DNA of 64,000 bases, from assembly GCF_029946505.1 (NCBI RefSeq), contig NZ_JARZHG010000029.1:83951-147950 (forward strand), written 5' to 3'. Both the position numbers and the translations under genes were made by a program. Source of the DNA: Polyangium sp. y55x31. Its GTDB lineage: Bacteria; Myxococcota_A; Polyangia; Polyangiales; Polyangiaceae. Below are positions 10,598 to 18,415 of the stretch, in pieces (within the stretch, counting starts at the first letter, position 1; each line of letters opens with the position of its first letter). The notes below the pieces were generated by a model. The model searched no databases. It was not told the DNA's origin and saw only the letters and a list, made by a program, of their open reading frames with translations.

Positions 10598-10622
10598 GCT
10601 TTCGCCTTCGCTGACGCACCTC

Positions 10623-10661
10623 GAAGAGGCCGCGGCGGGCTCGCTGCGGCCTCTTCCTTTT
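10623..10661 (+). terminator. Intrinsic terminator
   Basis: Perfect 11-bp stem GAAGAGGCCGC / GCGGCCTCTTC (10623-10633 with 10646-10656), 12-nt loop, then CTTTT. It ends the lipoprotein transcript from 9389. Confidence 0.85.
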
Positions 10662-10684
10662 CGGAGCCTCGACGCGGCTCGTGA

Positions 10685-10690
10685 TATCGT
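10685..10690 (+). promoter_or_regulatory. Candidate leaderless -10 hexamer TATCGT
   Basis: Ends 6 nt before the ATG at 10697 and lies 24 nt after the preceding terminator, so the downstream gene must have its own promoter here. Confidence 0.45.
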
Positions 10691-10696
10691 CGCGGC

Positions 10697-11500
10697 ATGT
10701 CGCCGATCCGCTTGGCTTCCGTGGTCCTCGTCTCGCTCTCGGCCGGGTTTCTCCTCGGTTGTCCGGGCACCGAAAACGAAAACCCTTCGAGCGGCTCCGC
10801 GGGCACGGGCGGCACCGGCGGCGTCGGTGGGACGGGCGGCGAGGGCGGCGCGGGCGGCATGACCACGTCCTCGTCGGGCACGGGCGGCACGCCGATGTGC
10901 ACCGATTACACCGACGTCGAGGAGACAGACTGCAAGCTGCTCGCGCAGGACTGCAAAGGCGCCAACGAGTCCTGCCGGCCGAACGGCCTCGGCACGGGCA
11001 CGATCTGCGAGGGGGGCGCGGGCATCAAGGGGGTTGGCGCGCCTTGCACCGTGGCCATCGGCGAGTGCGCGGTCGGCCTCACGTGTGTCTTCGGCTATTG
11101 CTCGCCCATCTGCTGCCGGAGCCAGCCCGAGTCCTTCTGCGGCAGCGCCCAGTGCAACGTCTACAACCGCTACGGCGAGAAGCGGATCTGGCTCTGCAAC
11201 TTCGCCAAGTCCTGCACGCTCTTCGACGGCAAGGAGTGCACGGATGGCTACCCCTGCCGTCTGACCGTGCTCGAGGACGAGCTCTCGCTCTGCGTCCCCA
11301 TGTCGGCCACGCCCGCCCCCGAGGGCGGGGCGTGCAAAGACCTCAACGACTGCGGCGCGAACCAGCGCTGCTACAACGACATTTGCCGGTATAGCTGCCT
11401 GAACATGGGGTGGCAGAACCTGGAGCCGGAGGCGGGCGGTTGCCCCGCGGGCCAGACGTGCGCTCCCGAGACGGCGACCTACGGCGTCTGCGTCCCCTGA
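10697..11500 (+). CDS. Cys-rich lipoprotein with GGTGG linker
   Basis: 267 residues. MSPIRLASVVLVSLSAGFLLGC gives a lipoprotein signal; the lipidated Cys is followed by a TGGTGGVGGTGGEGGAGG linker of ~35 residues. The globular part holds about 24 cysteines (CKLLAQDCKGANESC, CSPICC, CNVYNRYGEKRIWLC), suggesting a disulfide-stabilised extracellular domain. A TATCGT hexamer 6 nt before the ATG and no Shine-Dalgarno suggest leaderless expression. It is isolated from the 9389 gene by a terminator, so the two similar lipoproteins are separately transcribed. No known family recognised. Confidence 0.82.
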   Translation: MSPIRLASVVLVSLSAGFLLGCPGTENENPSSGSAGTGGTGGVGGTGGEGGAGGMTTSSSGTGGTPMCTDYTDVEETDCKLLAQDCKGANESCRPNGLGTGTICEGGAGIKGVGAPCTVAIGECAVGLTCVFGYCSPICCRSQPESFCGSAQCNVYNRYGEKRIWLCNFAKSCTLFDGKECTDGYPCRLTVLEDELSLCVPMSATPAPEGGACKDLNDCGANQRCYNDICRYSCLNMGWQNLEPEAGGCPAGQTCAPETATYGVCVP

Positions 11501-11537
11501 GCACCGCTTCGCCCTCTACAGCCGGGCGGATTCGCGC

Positions 11538-11543
11538 TAGGTT
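11538..11543 (+). promoter_or_regulatory. Candidate leaderless -10 hexamer TAGGTT
   Basis: Ends 7 nt before the ATG at 11551; there is no Shine-Dalgarno. Confidence 0.4.
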
Positions 11544-11550
11544 CGCCGGC

Positions 11551-12732
11551 ATGCACGAACACGACGTTGAGGCGCACGGGCAAGCGCTCGAGGCGCCCGC
11601 GACGCCGGCTCCTCGCGCCGCCGAGGCCCCGGATCTGGGGCTCTTCCGCGTGCTCCGCGACGACGGCAGCGCCGATCCCGCGACCGATCCCGGCCTGTCC
11701 CCGCACGTGCTCCTCCGCGCCTACCGCGAGATGAAGCGCGTGCGCCTCATCGACACGCGCATGATGCTCCTGCAGCGCCAGGGCCGCATCCACTTCGCCG
11801 GCGAGTGCCGCGGCCAGGAAGCGACGCCGATCGCGACGGGCCTCGTGCTCGAGCGTGACGACTGGGTGTTCCCCGCCCTGCGCGAGAGCGCGATCATGCT
11901 CGTGCGAGGCTTCCCGCTGAAGAGCTACATCGCGCAGTACTTCGGCAACGCGGGCGACGTGCTCAAGGGCCGGCAGATGCCCTCGCACATGAGCGGCCGC
12001 GCCGTGAACCAGGTCGCGTGGTCGAGCTGCATGGCCACGCAGCTCCCGCACGCCGTCGGCGCCGCCTGGGCCGCGAAGATGCGCAAGGATCGCAGCGTCG
12101 TCGTCGGCTTCGTCGGCGACGGCGGCACGAGCGAGCCTGACTTCCACAACGCCCTGAACTTCGCGGGCGTCTTCAAGGTCCCCTGCGTCCTGGTTTGTCA
12201 AAACAACCACTGGGCGATCAGCGTCCCGGCGGCCAAGCAGACGGCCTCGCCCACGTTCGCGGTGAAGGGCCGCGCGTACGGCGTCCCCTCGGTGCGCGTC
12301 GACGGCAACGACGTCCTCGCGGTCCACCGCGTCGTCGGCGACGCCGTCGCCCGCGCGCGGAGCGGCGGCGGGCCCACGTTCATCGAGTGCGTGACCTACC
12401 GCATGGGCGCGCACTCTTCGAGCGACGATCCCACGCGGTATCGCGCGCAGGAGGAGGTCGACACGTGGGCGCAGCGCGACCCGATCGTGCGCCTGCGCCG
12501 GCACCTCGTGCATCGGGGCCTGCTCGACGAGGCCGAGGAGGGCGCGCTCGAGGACGGGCTCATGGCCGAAATCGGCGCGGCGATCCAGGAGGTCGAGGCG
12601 CTCGGCCCGCCCGCGCGCGAGACGCTCTTCGACGACGTGTACGCGGAGCTGCCGTGGCACCTCGCGGAGCAACGCGCCGAGGTCCTTTCGAGCCCCCCGC
12701 AAACGGGCTCCCACGGCGGCGGCGGGCATTGA
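11551..12732 (+). CDS. 2-oxoisovalerate (branched-chain 2-oxoacid) dehydrogenase E1 alpha subunit
   Basis: 393 residues. Thiamine diphosphate-binding E1-alpha: GDGGTSEPDFHNAL at 189-202 followed by QNNHWAIS at 217-224 makes the GDG-x(26-28)-NN thiamine motif. RYRAQEE follows HSSSDDPT, the phosphorylation-loop region typical of E1 alpha. The GGTSEPDFHNALNFAG segment and the IHFAGECRGQEA entry favour the branched-chain enzyme over pyruvate dehydrogenase. It would decarboxylate branched 2-oxoacids from Val/Leu/Ile, feeding branched fatty acids. No E1 beta or E2 gene lies beside it; the next gene, 102 bp on, is the E3 component. The start matches a TAGGTT hexamer. Confidence 0.88.
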   Translation: MHEHDVEAHGQALEAPATPAPRAAEAPDLGLFRVLRDDGSADPATDPGLSPHVLLRAYREMKRVRLIDTRMMLLQRQGRIHFAGECRGQEATPIATGLVLERDDWVFPALRESAIMLVRGFPLKSYIAQYFGNAGDVLKGRQMPSHMSGRAVNQVAWSSCMATQLPHAVGAAWAAKMRKDRSVVVGFVGDGGTSEPDFHNALNFAGVFKVPCVLVCQNNHWAISVPAAKQTASPTFAVKGRAYGVPSVRVDGNDVLAVHRVVGDAVARARSGGGPTFIECVTYRMGAHSSSDDPTRYRAQEEVDTWAQRDPIVRLRRHLVHRGLLDEAEEGALEDGLMAEIGAAIQEVEALGPPARETLFDDVYAELPWHLAEQRAEVLSSPPQTGSHGGGGH

Positions 12733-12834
12733 TTCGCCCCTGGCCGCCCGCTTTTTCCGACCCCACCTTTCCCTCGACATGGTAATCCGCGCCCGAAAAG
12801 GGCTGTCGGCCCGCGTTCCACCTTGGAGAATCGG

Positions 12835-14244
12835 ATGAAGACCTACGACGCGATCGTCATCGGCAGCGGCCCCGGCGGCTACGTCTGCGCGATTCGGCTC
12901 GGTCAGCTCAAGCAGAAGACGCTGTGCATCGAGAAGGAAGAGGTGGGCGGCGTCTGCCTCAACTGGGGCTGCATCCCGTCGAAAGCGCTGATCAACGCGG
13001 CGCACACCTACGAGAAGGCGCACTCGTCGATGGCGACGATGGGCATCAAGCTCGGCTCCGTCGAGCACGACCCGAACGCGATGCAGGACTGGAAGGAAGG
13101 CATCGTCAAGCGCCTCACGGGCGGCGTGCGAGGCCTCCTCAAGTCGAACGGCGCCGACCTCCTGGCGGGCACGGCGACGGTCGTCTCGCCGAACCGCGTC
13201 GAGGTGAAGAAGGCCGACGGCTCGGTCGAGACGTTCGAGGCGACGAAGGGCATCGTCCTGGCGACGGGCTCGTCGACCATCGAGATCCCGAGCTTCAAGT
13301 TCGACGGCAAGCAGATCATCGGCGCAAAGGAGGCGGTCAGCCTGCGCGAGGTCCCGAAGCGCCTGCTCGTCATCGGCGGCGGCGTGATCGGCCTCGAGCT
13401 CGGCATGGTCTACCAGGCCTTCGGCGCGGAGCTCGTGGTCGTCGAGGCCCTTCCCACGCTGCTCACGGGCGTCGACCAGGACTGCGTGAAGGTCGTCGAG
13501 CGCCGCATCCAGAAGCGCGGCGGCAAGATCTACAAGAACGCGAAGGCCATGGGCTACGAGAAGCAGTCCGACGGCTCGATCGCGGTGAAGATCGACGTCG
13601 AGGGCAAGCCCGAGACGATCGTCACGGACGTGGTCCTCGTCGCGGTCGGCATGCGCCCGAACTCGCGTGGCCTCGGCCTCGAGAACGTGGGCGTGAACAT
13701 CGACAAGCGCGGGTTCGTGCCTTCGGACGAGTTCGGCCGGACGAACGTCCCGACGATCTACTCGATCGGCGACCTCTCGGGCCCGCCCATGCTCGCGCAC
13801 AAGGCGTCGAAGGAGGGCGAGGTCATCGCGGAGGTCATCGCGGGCCACAAGGCGGCGAAGGACTGGGCGTGCATCCCGGGCGCGATCTTCACGGATCCGG
13901 AGATCGCGACGGCGGGCCTGACGGCCGAGGAGGCGCAGGCGAAGGGCATCGAGGTCTCGGTCGGCAAGTTCCCGTTCGCGGCGCTGGGCAAGGCGATGGC
14001 GATGATGGAGACCGACGGCTTCGTGAAGATCGTGACCGACAAGAAGACGAAGCAGGTGCTCGGCGTGCACATCGTCGGCCCCGAGGCGAGCACGATGATC
14101 AGCGAGGGCGCGCTCGCGCTCGAGATGGCCGCGTTCGCCGAGGACATCGCGCTCACGATCCACCCGCACCCGACGCTCGGCGAGGCGTTCATGGAAGCCG
14201 CCGCCCACGCGATGGGCGCGGCGATTCACATCGTGAATCGCTGA
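12835..14244 (+). CDS. lpdA: Dihydrolipoamide dehydrogenase (E3)
   Basis: 469 residues from the ATG at 12835, with GGAG 9 nt upstream; an in-frame TTG at 12823 is within that leader and is less likely. Flavin-binding GSGPGGY at 10-16; redox-active disulfide in GGVCLNWGCIPSK (Cys 41 and Cys 46); second dinucleotide motif GGGVIGLELG; terminal HPHPTLGE carrying the catalytic His and Glu. Length matches the family. Reoxidises dihydrolipoyl groups of 2-oxoacid dehydrogenase complexes or the glycine cleavage system with NAD+. Its position after the E1 alpha gene supports a role in branched-chain 2-oxoacid oxidation. Confidence 0.95.
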   Translation: MKTYDAIVIGSGPGGYVCAIRLGQLKQKTLCIEKEEVGGVCLNWGCIPSKALINAAHTYEKAHSSMATMGIKLGSVEHDPNAMQDWKEGIVKRLTGGVRGLLKSNGADLLAGTATVVSPNRVEVKKADGSVETFEATKGIVLATGSSTIEIPSFKFDGKQIIGAKEAVSLREVPKRLLVIGGGVIGLELGMVYQAFGAELVVVEALPTLLTGVDQDCVKVVERRIQKRGGKIYKNAKAMGYEKQSDGSIAVKIDVEGKPETIVTDVVLVAVGMRPNSRGLGLENVGVNIDKRGFVPSDEFGRTNVPTIYSIGDLSGPPMLAHKASKEGEVIAEVIAGHKAAKDWACIPGAIFTDPEIATAGLTAEEAQAKGIEVSVGKFPFAALGKAMAMMETDGFVKIVTDKKTKQVLGVHIVGPEASTMISEGALALEMAAFAEDIALTIHPHPTLGEAFMEAAAHAMGAAIHIVNR

Positions 14245-14336
14245 GCGAGTCTCCCGGGTTCGTTCTTCCAAACTGCACCCCCGACAAAAGCCCATCTTCC
14301 AGGCTTCCACGGCCTACCCGTGCCGCGCGCTCGTGG

Positions 14337-14342
14337 TAGAGT
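14337..14342 (+). promoter_or_regulatory. Candidate leaderless -10 hexamer TAGAGT
   Basis: Ends 7 nt before the ATG at 14350, arguing for that start rather than the in-frame GTG/ATG codons upstream. Confidence 0.4.
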
Positions 14343-14349
14343 CGTTGTC

Positions 14350-15180
14350 ATGAAGCGCATGGCCCCTCAGGTCACGGGGCGCGGCCCGTTCAAGGCCGAG
14401 CACATCCGCGCGGGGGATCCGTACGAGCTCTCCCGTGGGCACACGATCGAGTGTCTCCCCGTCGGTGGACGGGGCGGGCGGGCCAACCTCGTCGGCGGGG
14501 CCGTGCTCGACAGCGACCCGGCGGTCCGATCCGCGGGCGTGGACACCGGGTTCTCGCCCGATCCGGGCACCATGCGCGCCCCGGACATCGCGGTCGGCGA
14601 CATTCCGGACGCGCCCGGCTGGGTGAAGGGCGCGCCGCCGCTCGCCGTCGAGTACGCCGATACGGGCCAGGACGAGGACGAGCTTCAGGCGAAGGTCGCC
14701 GAGCTGCTCGAAGCCGGCACGAAGATCATCTGGGTCGTGCGGCTCTTCGGTCCACGCAGGGTGGAGGTTTACGAGCCCGACGCGCGCGTGCGCACCTTAC
14801 TGCCAGGCGAGCTGCTCACCGCGCCGAACATCCTGAAGAACCCGATCCCCGTCGAAGCGCTCTACGATCGCGACGCCGCGCATCGCGTGACGCTCCAGAA
14901 CCTCCTCCAGCGTGAGGGCTTCGAGAGCCTCGAAGCTGTGAAGGAAGAGGGGCGCGAAGAAGGCCGCGAAGAAGGCCGCGAAGAAGGCCGCGAAGAAGGC
15001 CGCGAAGAAGGCGAGCTCCGTGCGCTTCGCGCCTCCGTGCGAGAAGTCCTCTCCGCGCGCGGCCTCCCGCTCGGCCCCGACCACGAAGCGCGGATCGATC
15101 AGTGCCGCGACCCCGCCGTCCTCCGCGCCTGGCTCCGCGCCGCCGTCACCGCGTCCGACGCGGCCGCCGCCCTCTCCTGA
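14350..15180 (+). CDS. Uma2-family (PD-(D/E)XK-like) protein with REEG repeat
   Basis: 276 residues. The core resembles Uma2/DUF820, a restriction-endonuclease-fold family expanded in myxobacteria and cyanobacteria: a conserved Asp in GTMRAPDIAV, the Glu of PPLAVEYAD, and KIIWVV downstream give the D-E-K arrangement. After residue ~200 comes a run of REEG repeats encoded by five near-identical 12-bp units (about 14950-15010), then a helical C-terminus (LRALRASVREVLSARGLP). The charged repeat should form a single helix. The role of Uma2 proteins is not established. A TAGAGT hexamer marks the start. Confidence 0.7.
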   Translation: MKRMAPQVTGRGPFKAEHIRAGDPYELSRGHTIECLPVGGRGGRANLVGGAVLDSDPAVRSAGVDTGFSPDPGTMRAPDIAVGDIPDAPGWVKGAPPLAVEYADTGQDEDELQAKVAELLEAGTKIIWVVRLFGPRRVEVYEPDARVRTLLPGELLTAPNILKNPIPVEALYDRDAAHRVTLQNLLQREGFESLEAVKEEGREEGREEGREEGREEGREEGELRALRASVREVLSARGLPLGPDHEARIDQCRDPAVLRAWLRAAVTASDAAAALS

Positions 15181-15183
15181 TCG

Positions 15184-16143
15184 TCACTCCGCCCCCTTCC
15201 GCTCGAAGCACTCCTCCGGCACCCGCTGCTTCTTCCGCGTGACGCGCGTCGCCTCCACGAACGCTGCCGTCACCGGATCGTGGTACCCGCTCGCCCCGCG
15301 CAGATCCGGCACGATCGCCTGGTAGTGCCGCACGATCCTCCCCATCAGGATCTCGCGCATCCACTTGCCCACCATCGACGAAAGCGCGACCAGGAGATCC
15401 GTCGCGTCCCCATCCCGCACGAACGCGATCTCCCCGACCCCCGGGAACATGTACGCGCTCCTCGCGCGCGTCTCCTCCAGCACCATGTGCATCCGCCCGC
15501 CGAGCGGACCAAACGCACTGCCGTACTTCCCGAACCCGCCCACCTTCCCGCAGACCGCCTGCACGTCCTGCCCTGCGTCCTTCCGCATCGACAGGATCAG
15601 CCGCTCCATCGCGTGCAGATCCATCTGAAACCGGTTCTTCCCCGCCGCGAGCCCCTCGTTCAGCCGCTTCGCGCAGAGCACCTCGCTCCGCACCGCCACG
15701 ATCGTCACGCCCTTCTTCTCCAGCCGATCGAGATCCGCGTGGATCGTCCGAACCAGCTCCGCCGGCGCCGTGAACGCCTCCCCCTCCGCGCCCCAGCACT
15801 GCGCCTCCACGTGGGGCGGACATGCCGCGCGTAGCTCCGCTCGATCCTCACTCGCGATCGCATGCGCGAGCTCGTCCGGCGTCCGCGCCTCCGCTCTTCG
15901 CCCGCCGCCTCGCTCCACCAGCGCGCGCGCCCACGCCTCCGCGAGACCCACGTCTCCGTAGGCCACCATCGCCTTCGAGTCTCCGAGCCGCTCGGCCAGA
16001 CCTCCGCGTGGCTTTCGCCCCACGATCGCCGCGCCCTCCTCGGTCACGCGCGCCATCACTGCCGTGACCAGCATCGGACCGAGCCGGGGCCCGAGGCCGT
16101 TTTCGTCCGCGCCGATGCGGAAGCCCGCCGTCGCCTTCTCCAT
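15184..16143 (-). CDS. Divergent RNase HII-like protein
   Basis: 319 residues, ATG at 16143. The N-terminus GADENGLGPRLGP (D13, E14) aligns with the DExGRGPxxGP opening of RNase HII, and LGDSKAM (D55) matches its DSK motif. Near residues 244-263, RDGDATDLLVALSSMVGKWMRE resembles the D-x-x-x-x-ASI-x-AK-x-x-R segment, and GYHDP near 290 the late GY...H. Differences: Gly-Arg-Gly becomes Asn-Gly-Leu-Gly, the usual third acidic residue (a VDG motif) is at or near CGKVGG, and the protein is ~100 residues longer than typical RNase HII. Could be a nuclease with shifted specificity or an inactive relative. It is 4 bp from the convergent Uma2 stop. Confidence 0.55.
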   Translation of the reverse strand: MEKATAGFRIGADENGLGPRLGPMLVTAVMARVTEEGAAIVGRKPRGGLAERLGDSKAMVAYGDVGLAEAWARALVERGGGRRAEARTPDELAHAIASEDRAELRAACPPHVEAQCWGAEGEAFTAPAELVRTIHADLDRLEKKGVTIVAVRSEVLCAKRLNEGLAAGKNRFQMDLHAMERLILSMRKDAGQDVQAVCGKVGGFGKYGSAFGPLGGRMHMVLEETRARSAYMFPGVGEIAFVRDGDATDLLVALSSMVGKWMREILMGRIVRHYQAIVPDLRGASGYHDPVTAAFVEATRVTRKKQRVPEECFERKGAE

Positions 16144-16244
16144 TGCGCCGAGCTTGTGCCATGAACGGACCCGCGCGTCATCGCGGTTACGACGCGCTCG
16201 ATCGCCCCTTTCCGGCGCGATTGGCGTATCCTACGGGAACCCTG

Positions 16245-17732
16245 ATGAGCACGGGCGGGCGAGCGAGCCGGTTCCTGGGTGCCTCCGTGGTGGTCGCTGC
16301 GGTGGGTTTGTCGGCGTGCGCGCCGCCGGCGCTCACACGCGACGGTCAGGTCGTCTTCGCGCCTTCCGGCGGCCGCCGTGGCGCCTCCGTCATCACCGCG
16401 AACGGCGTCGAGTTCATGGACGCCACTGAGATCCCCAAGCCCGTCGTTCGCCGCAGCCCGAACGACCCCTGGACACCGCCCACCGGCTTCCTCGTCCCCA
16501 AGGACGGCATCTGGCGCAAGACCTCGAGCCCCGTCGCGCTCTCGGGCCACGGCCTCGCCGTCGTCGTTCGGTCGAGCGACTCCCTCGTCCCGAGCTGGGG
16601 CGGCGAGGTCCTCCTCCGCATCGACGCCATCGCCCCGGCCGACGCCTTCCCCGCCGCCAAACCCTCCGTCCGCGAACCGCGCCGCCTCGCCATCGTGCTC
16701 GACGGCCGCAACCCGAACACCGCGCCCCTCGCCCGCATCGCCCTCGAAGACCTCGGCGATCGCGACCGCGTCGCCATCATCGACGCCTCCGGCCCGCGTG
16801 TCGTCGTCCCTGCCTTGCCCGGCTCGCACCGCACCTTGCTCGACGGCGCCATCACCCGCGTCCTCGAACGACCGCGCGGCGGCGCTGCCGTCGCCAGCAC
16901 ACGCGACCTCGCCGGCGCCCTCGCCCTCGCGCGAGGGTTCGTCGGGGTGAAGGTCGCCGCGGGCGGGGCTCTGCCTTCCGCGGGACAGGTCCTCGTCCTG
17001 AGCGACGGCATCGGCATCGCGCAGGCTGGCCTCCGGCTCGCGAACGAGGTCGCCTCCCTGCGCCGCGAGAGCGTGCGGATCTCCGCCGTCGGCACGCCCG
17101 ATCGCCTCGACGTGACGCACCTCGCGCCCCTCGGCGACGACGTCTTCGCCGGCGGGTCCTTCGCCGAGCGCGAGGACGCCGTCGCGCAGATCGTCCCTCC
17201 GCCTGGGGACGTCGTCCTCGAAGACGTCGAGCTCACGGTCCACTCCGTCCCTGCGCCCGTCCGCGTGCTCGAGGTCTCGGGTGGCCTCGCCGCGCTCTCG
17301 CTCGACCACGACCGCCTCCTGCTCGGCGACCTCTACGCGGGCGAGGCGCGCACCGAGATCGCGCGTATCGCCATGCCCGTGTGGGTCCCGGGCGAACCTT
17401 GCGAGATCACCGTCTCGGCGCGGTATCGCGACGCTGCCACCGGCACCTGGCACACGGCCACGCGGACCATCGACGCCCGGTACGACGACAACGTCGAGCG
17501 CATCGCCAGCGCCCGGCACGGCGACGTCATCGCTTATGCCTCCGCGCTCGCCATGGTCCGGCGACTCGGCCGCATCTTCCAGGGCAGCCGCTTCGACGAG
17601 CTTGGCGGCCTCCGCCCCGTCGTCACCCTCCAGGCCGACTCGCTCGCCGCGCTCTCCCGCTCGAGCCACGACCCTGCGCTCGGCACGCAGGCCGAAGTTC
17701 TCCGCACGCTCCTCGGCGCGATCGAGGATTAG
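16245..17732 (+). CDS. Lipoprotein with vWA-like domain
   Basis: 495 residues from the ATG at 16245, which opens a signal ending VGLSACAPP; the longer frame overlaps the divergent RNase HII-like gene. Residues ~150-310 look like a von Willebrand factor A fold: RRLAIVLDGRNPNTAP in the position of the first strand, DRVAIIDASG, QVLVLSDGIGIAQAG and VRISAVGTP. The metal-site DxSxS is not intact (DGRNP), so metal binding is doubtful. The C-terminal half is beta-rich (VELTVHSVPAPVRVLEVSGG). A TATCCT hexamer lies 12 nt upstream. Predicted periplasmic or surface lipoprotein; partner unknown. Confidence 0.7.
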   Translation: MSTGGRASRFLGASVVVAAVGLSACAPPALTRDGQVVFAPSGGRRGASVITANGVEFMDATEIPKPVVRRSPNDPWTPPTGFLVPKDGIWRKTSSPVALSGHGLAVVVRSSDSLVPSWGGEVLLRIDAIAPADAFPAAKPSVREPRRLAIVLDGRNPNTAPLARIALEDLGDRDRVAIIDASGPRVVVPALPGSHRTLLDGAITRVLERPRGGAAVASTRDLAGALALARGFVGVKVAAGGALPSAGQVLVLSDGIGIAQAGLRLANEVASLRRESVRISAVGTPDRLDVTHLAPLGDDVFAGGSFAEREDAVAQIVPPPGDVVLEDVELTVHSVPAPVRVLEVSGGLAALSLDHDRLLLGDLYAGEARTEIARIAMPVWVPGEPCEITVSARYRDAATGTWHTATRTIDARYDDNVERIASARHGDVIAYASALAMVRRLGRIFQGSRFDELGGLRPVVTLQADSLAALSRSSHDPALGTQAEVLRTLLGAIED

Positions 17733-17741
17733 CAAGACGCT

Positions 17742-17843
17742 GAGAAGCTTGCTGCGCGCCCTGGATCGTCGGTCGTCGTCCTCGGAATACGCCTGTATTC
17801 CTGCGTCCTCCTCCCTAGCTCCAGGGCGCTCGCTGCGCTTCTC
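17742..17843. repeat. Nested intergenic palindrome
   Basis: Outer arms 17742-17765 and 17820-17843 pair as GAGAAGC (7 bp) plus GCGCCCTGGA (10 bp) around a 7-nt mismatched bulge; in the middle GGAATAC-gcct-GTATTCC (17784-17801) makes a second perfect 7-bp hairpin. It lies between two convergent genes, has no T-tract, and looks like a dispersed REP/MITE-type element or a large structured transcript end. Confidence 0.6.
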
Positions 17844-17882
17844 GGCACCCTGCGGAACCCGTTTGCCGGAAGGAAATGGTAT

Positions 17883-18329
17883 TCAGCGACAAACGTCGCC
17901 CGGACCGTCGGCGATCGTCGTGCATCGCCTCCCCGTCGGGCACCCGTCGTTCGCCGCGCCGCGCCGGCAGCGGATCACGCACTCGTGGAACATCGGCCCG
18001 CGCGGCCCGGCGATCCCGTAGTACGACGCGCAGGTCTCGCCGTCCCCGCACGTCCTTCCCCCGCACGACCCGCTCGTCGGCGCGGCCGATTCCGGCGCGC
18101 TCGTCGCGCTGACCGTCGGCATCGGCGGGGTCCCCGTGGTGTTCTCCGGAAACGGGACCACCACGGTCGTCGTCGGGGCCGGCTCGTGGGGTGTCGCGGC
18201 CGTCGTCGATCCGCCCGGCGCTGGCTCCGTCGTCGTGCTGCCCGTCGCTTGTGGAGAATCGGGCGGCTGCGCGCCGCCATTGCAGGCCGAAAGGAGCAAA
18301 ACCGCCGCGATGGAACCGAGGAGACGCAT
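17883..18329 (-). CDS. Small Thr/Pro-rich lipoprotein with C-terminal Cys domain
   Basis: 148 residues. MRLLGSIAAVLLLSAC is a lipoprotein signal. Residues 18-85 form a Thr/Pro/Ala-rich linker (TTTEPAPGGSTTAATP) suited to spanning the cell wall or an extracellular matrix. The last ~60 residues hold eight cysteines (CGGRTCGDGETC, CVIRCRRGAANDGCPTGRRC), resembling the short disulfide loops of the other lipoproteins in this window. A TAAGCT hexamer on the minus strand sits 10 nt before the ATG. Function unknown. Confidence 0.75.
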   Translation of the reverse strand: MRLLGSIAAVLLLSACNGGAQPPDSPQATGSTTTEPAPGGSTTAATPHEPAPTTTVVVPFPENTTGTPPMPTVSATSAPESAAPTSGSCGGRTCGDGETCASYYGIAGPRGPMFHECVIRCRRGAANDGCPTGRRCTTIADGPGDVCR

Positions 18330-18402
18330 AGGCCCCGCGAGCTTAGCAGAGCCGCCGTGCCTCTGCCCATCACGCGCCGTGACAGCGCCTACGCGGTGCC
18401 GC

Positions 18403-18408
18403 TACCAT
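18403..18408 (+). promoter_or_regulatory. Candidate leaderless -10 hexamer TACCAT
   Basis: Ends 7 nt before the GTG at 18416 and supports that non-ATG start. Confidence 0.4.
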
Positions 18409-18415
18409 CCGCTGC

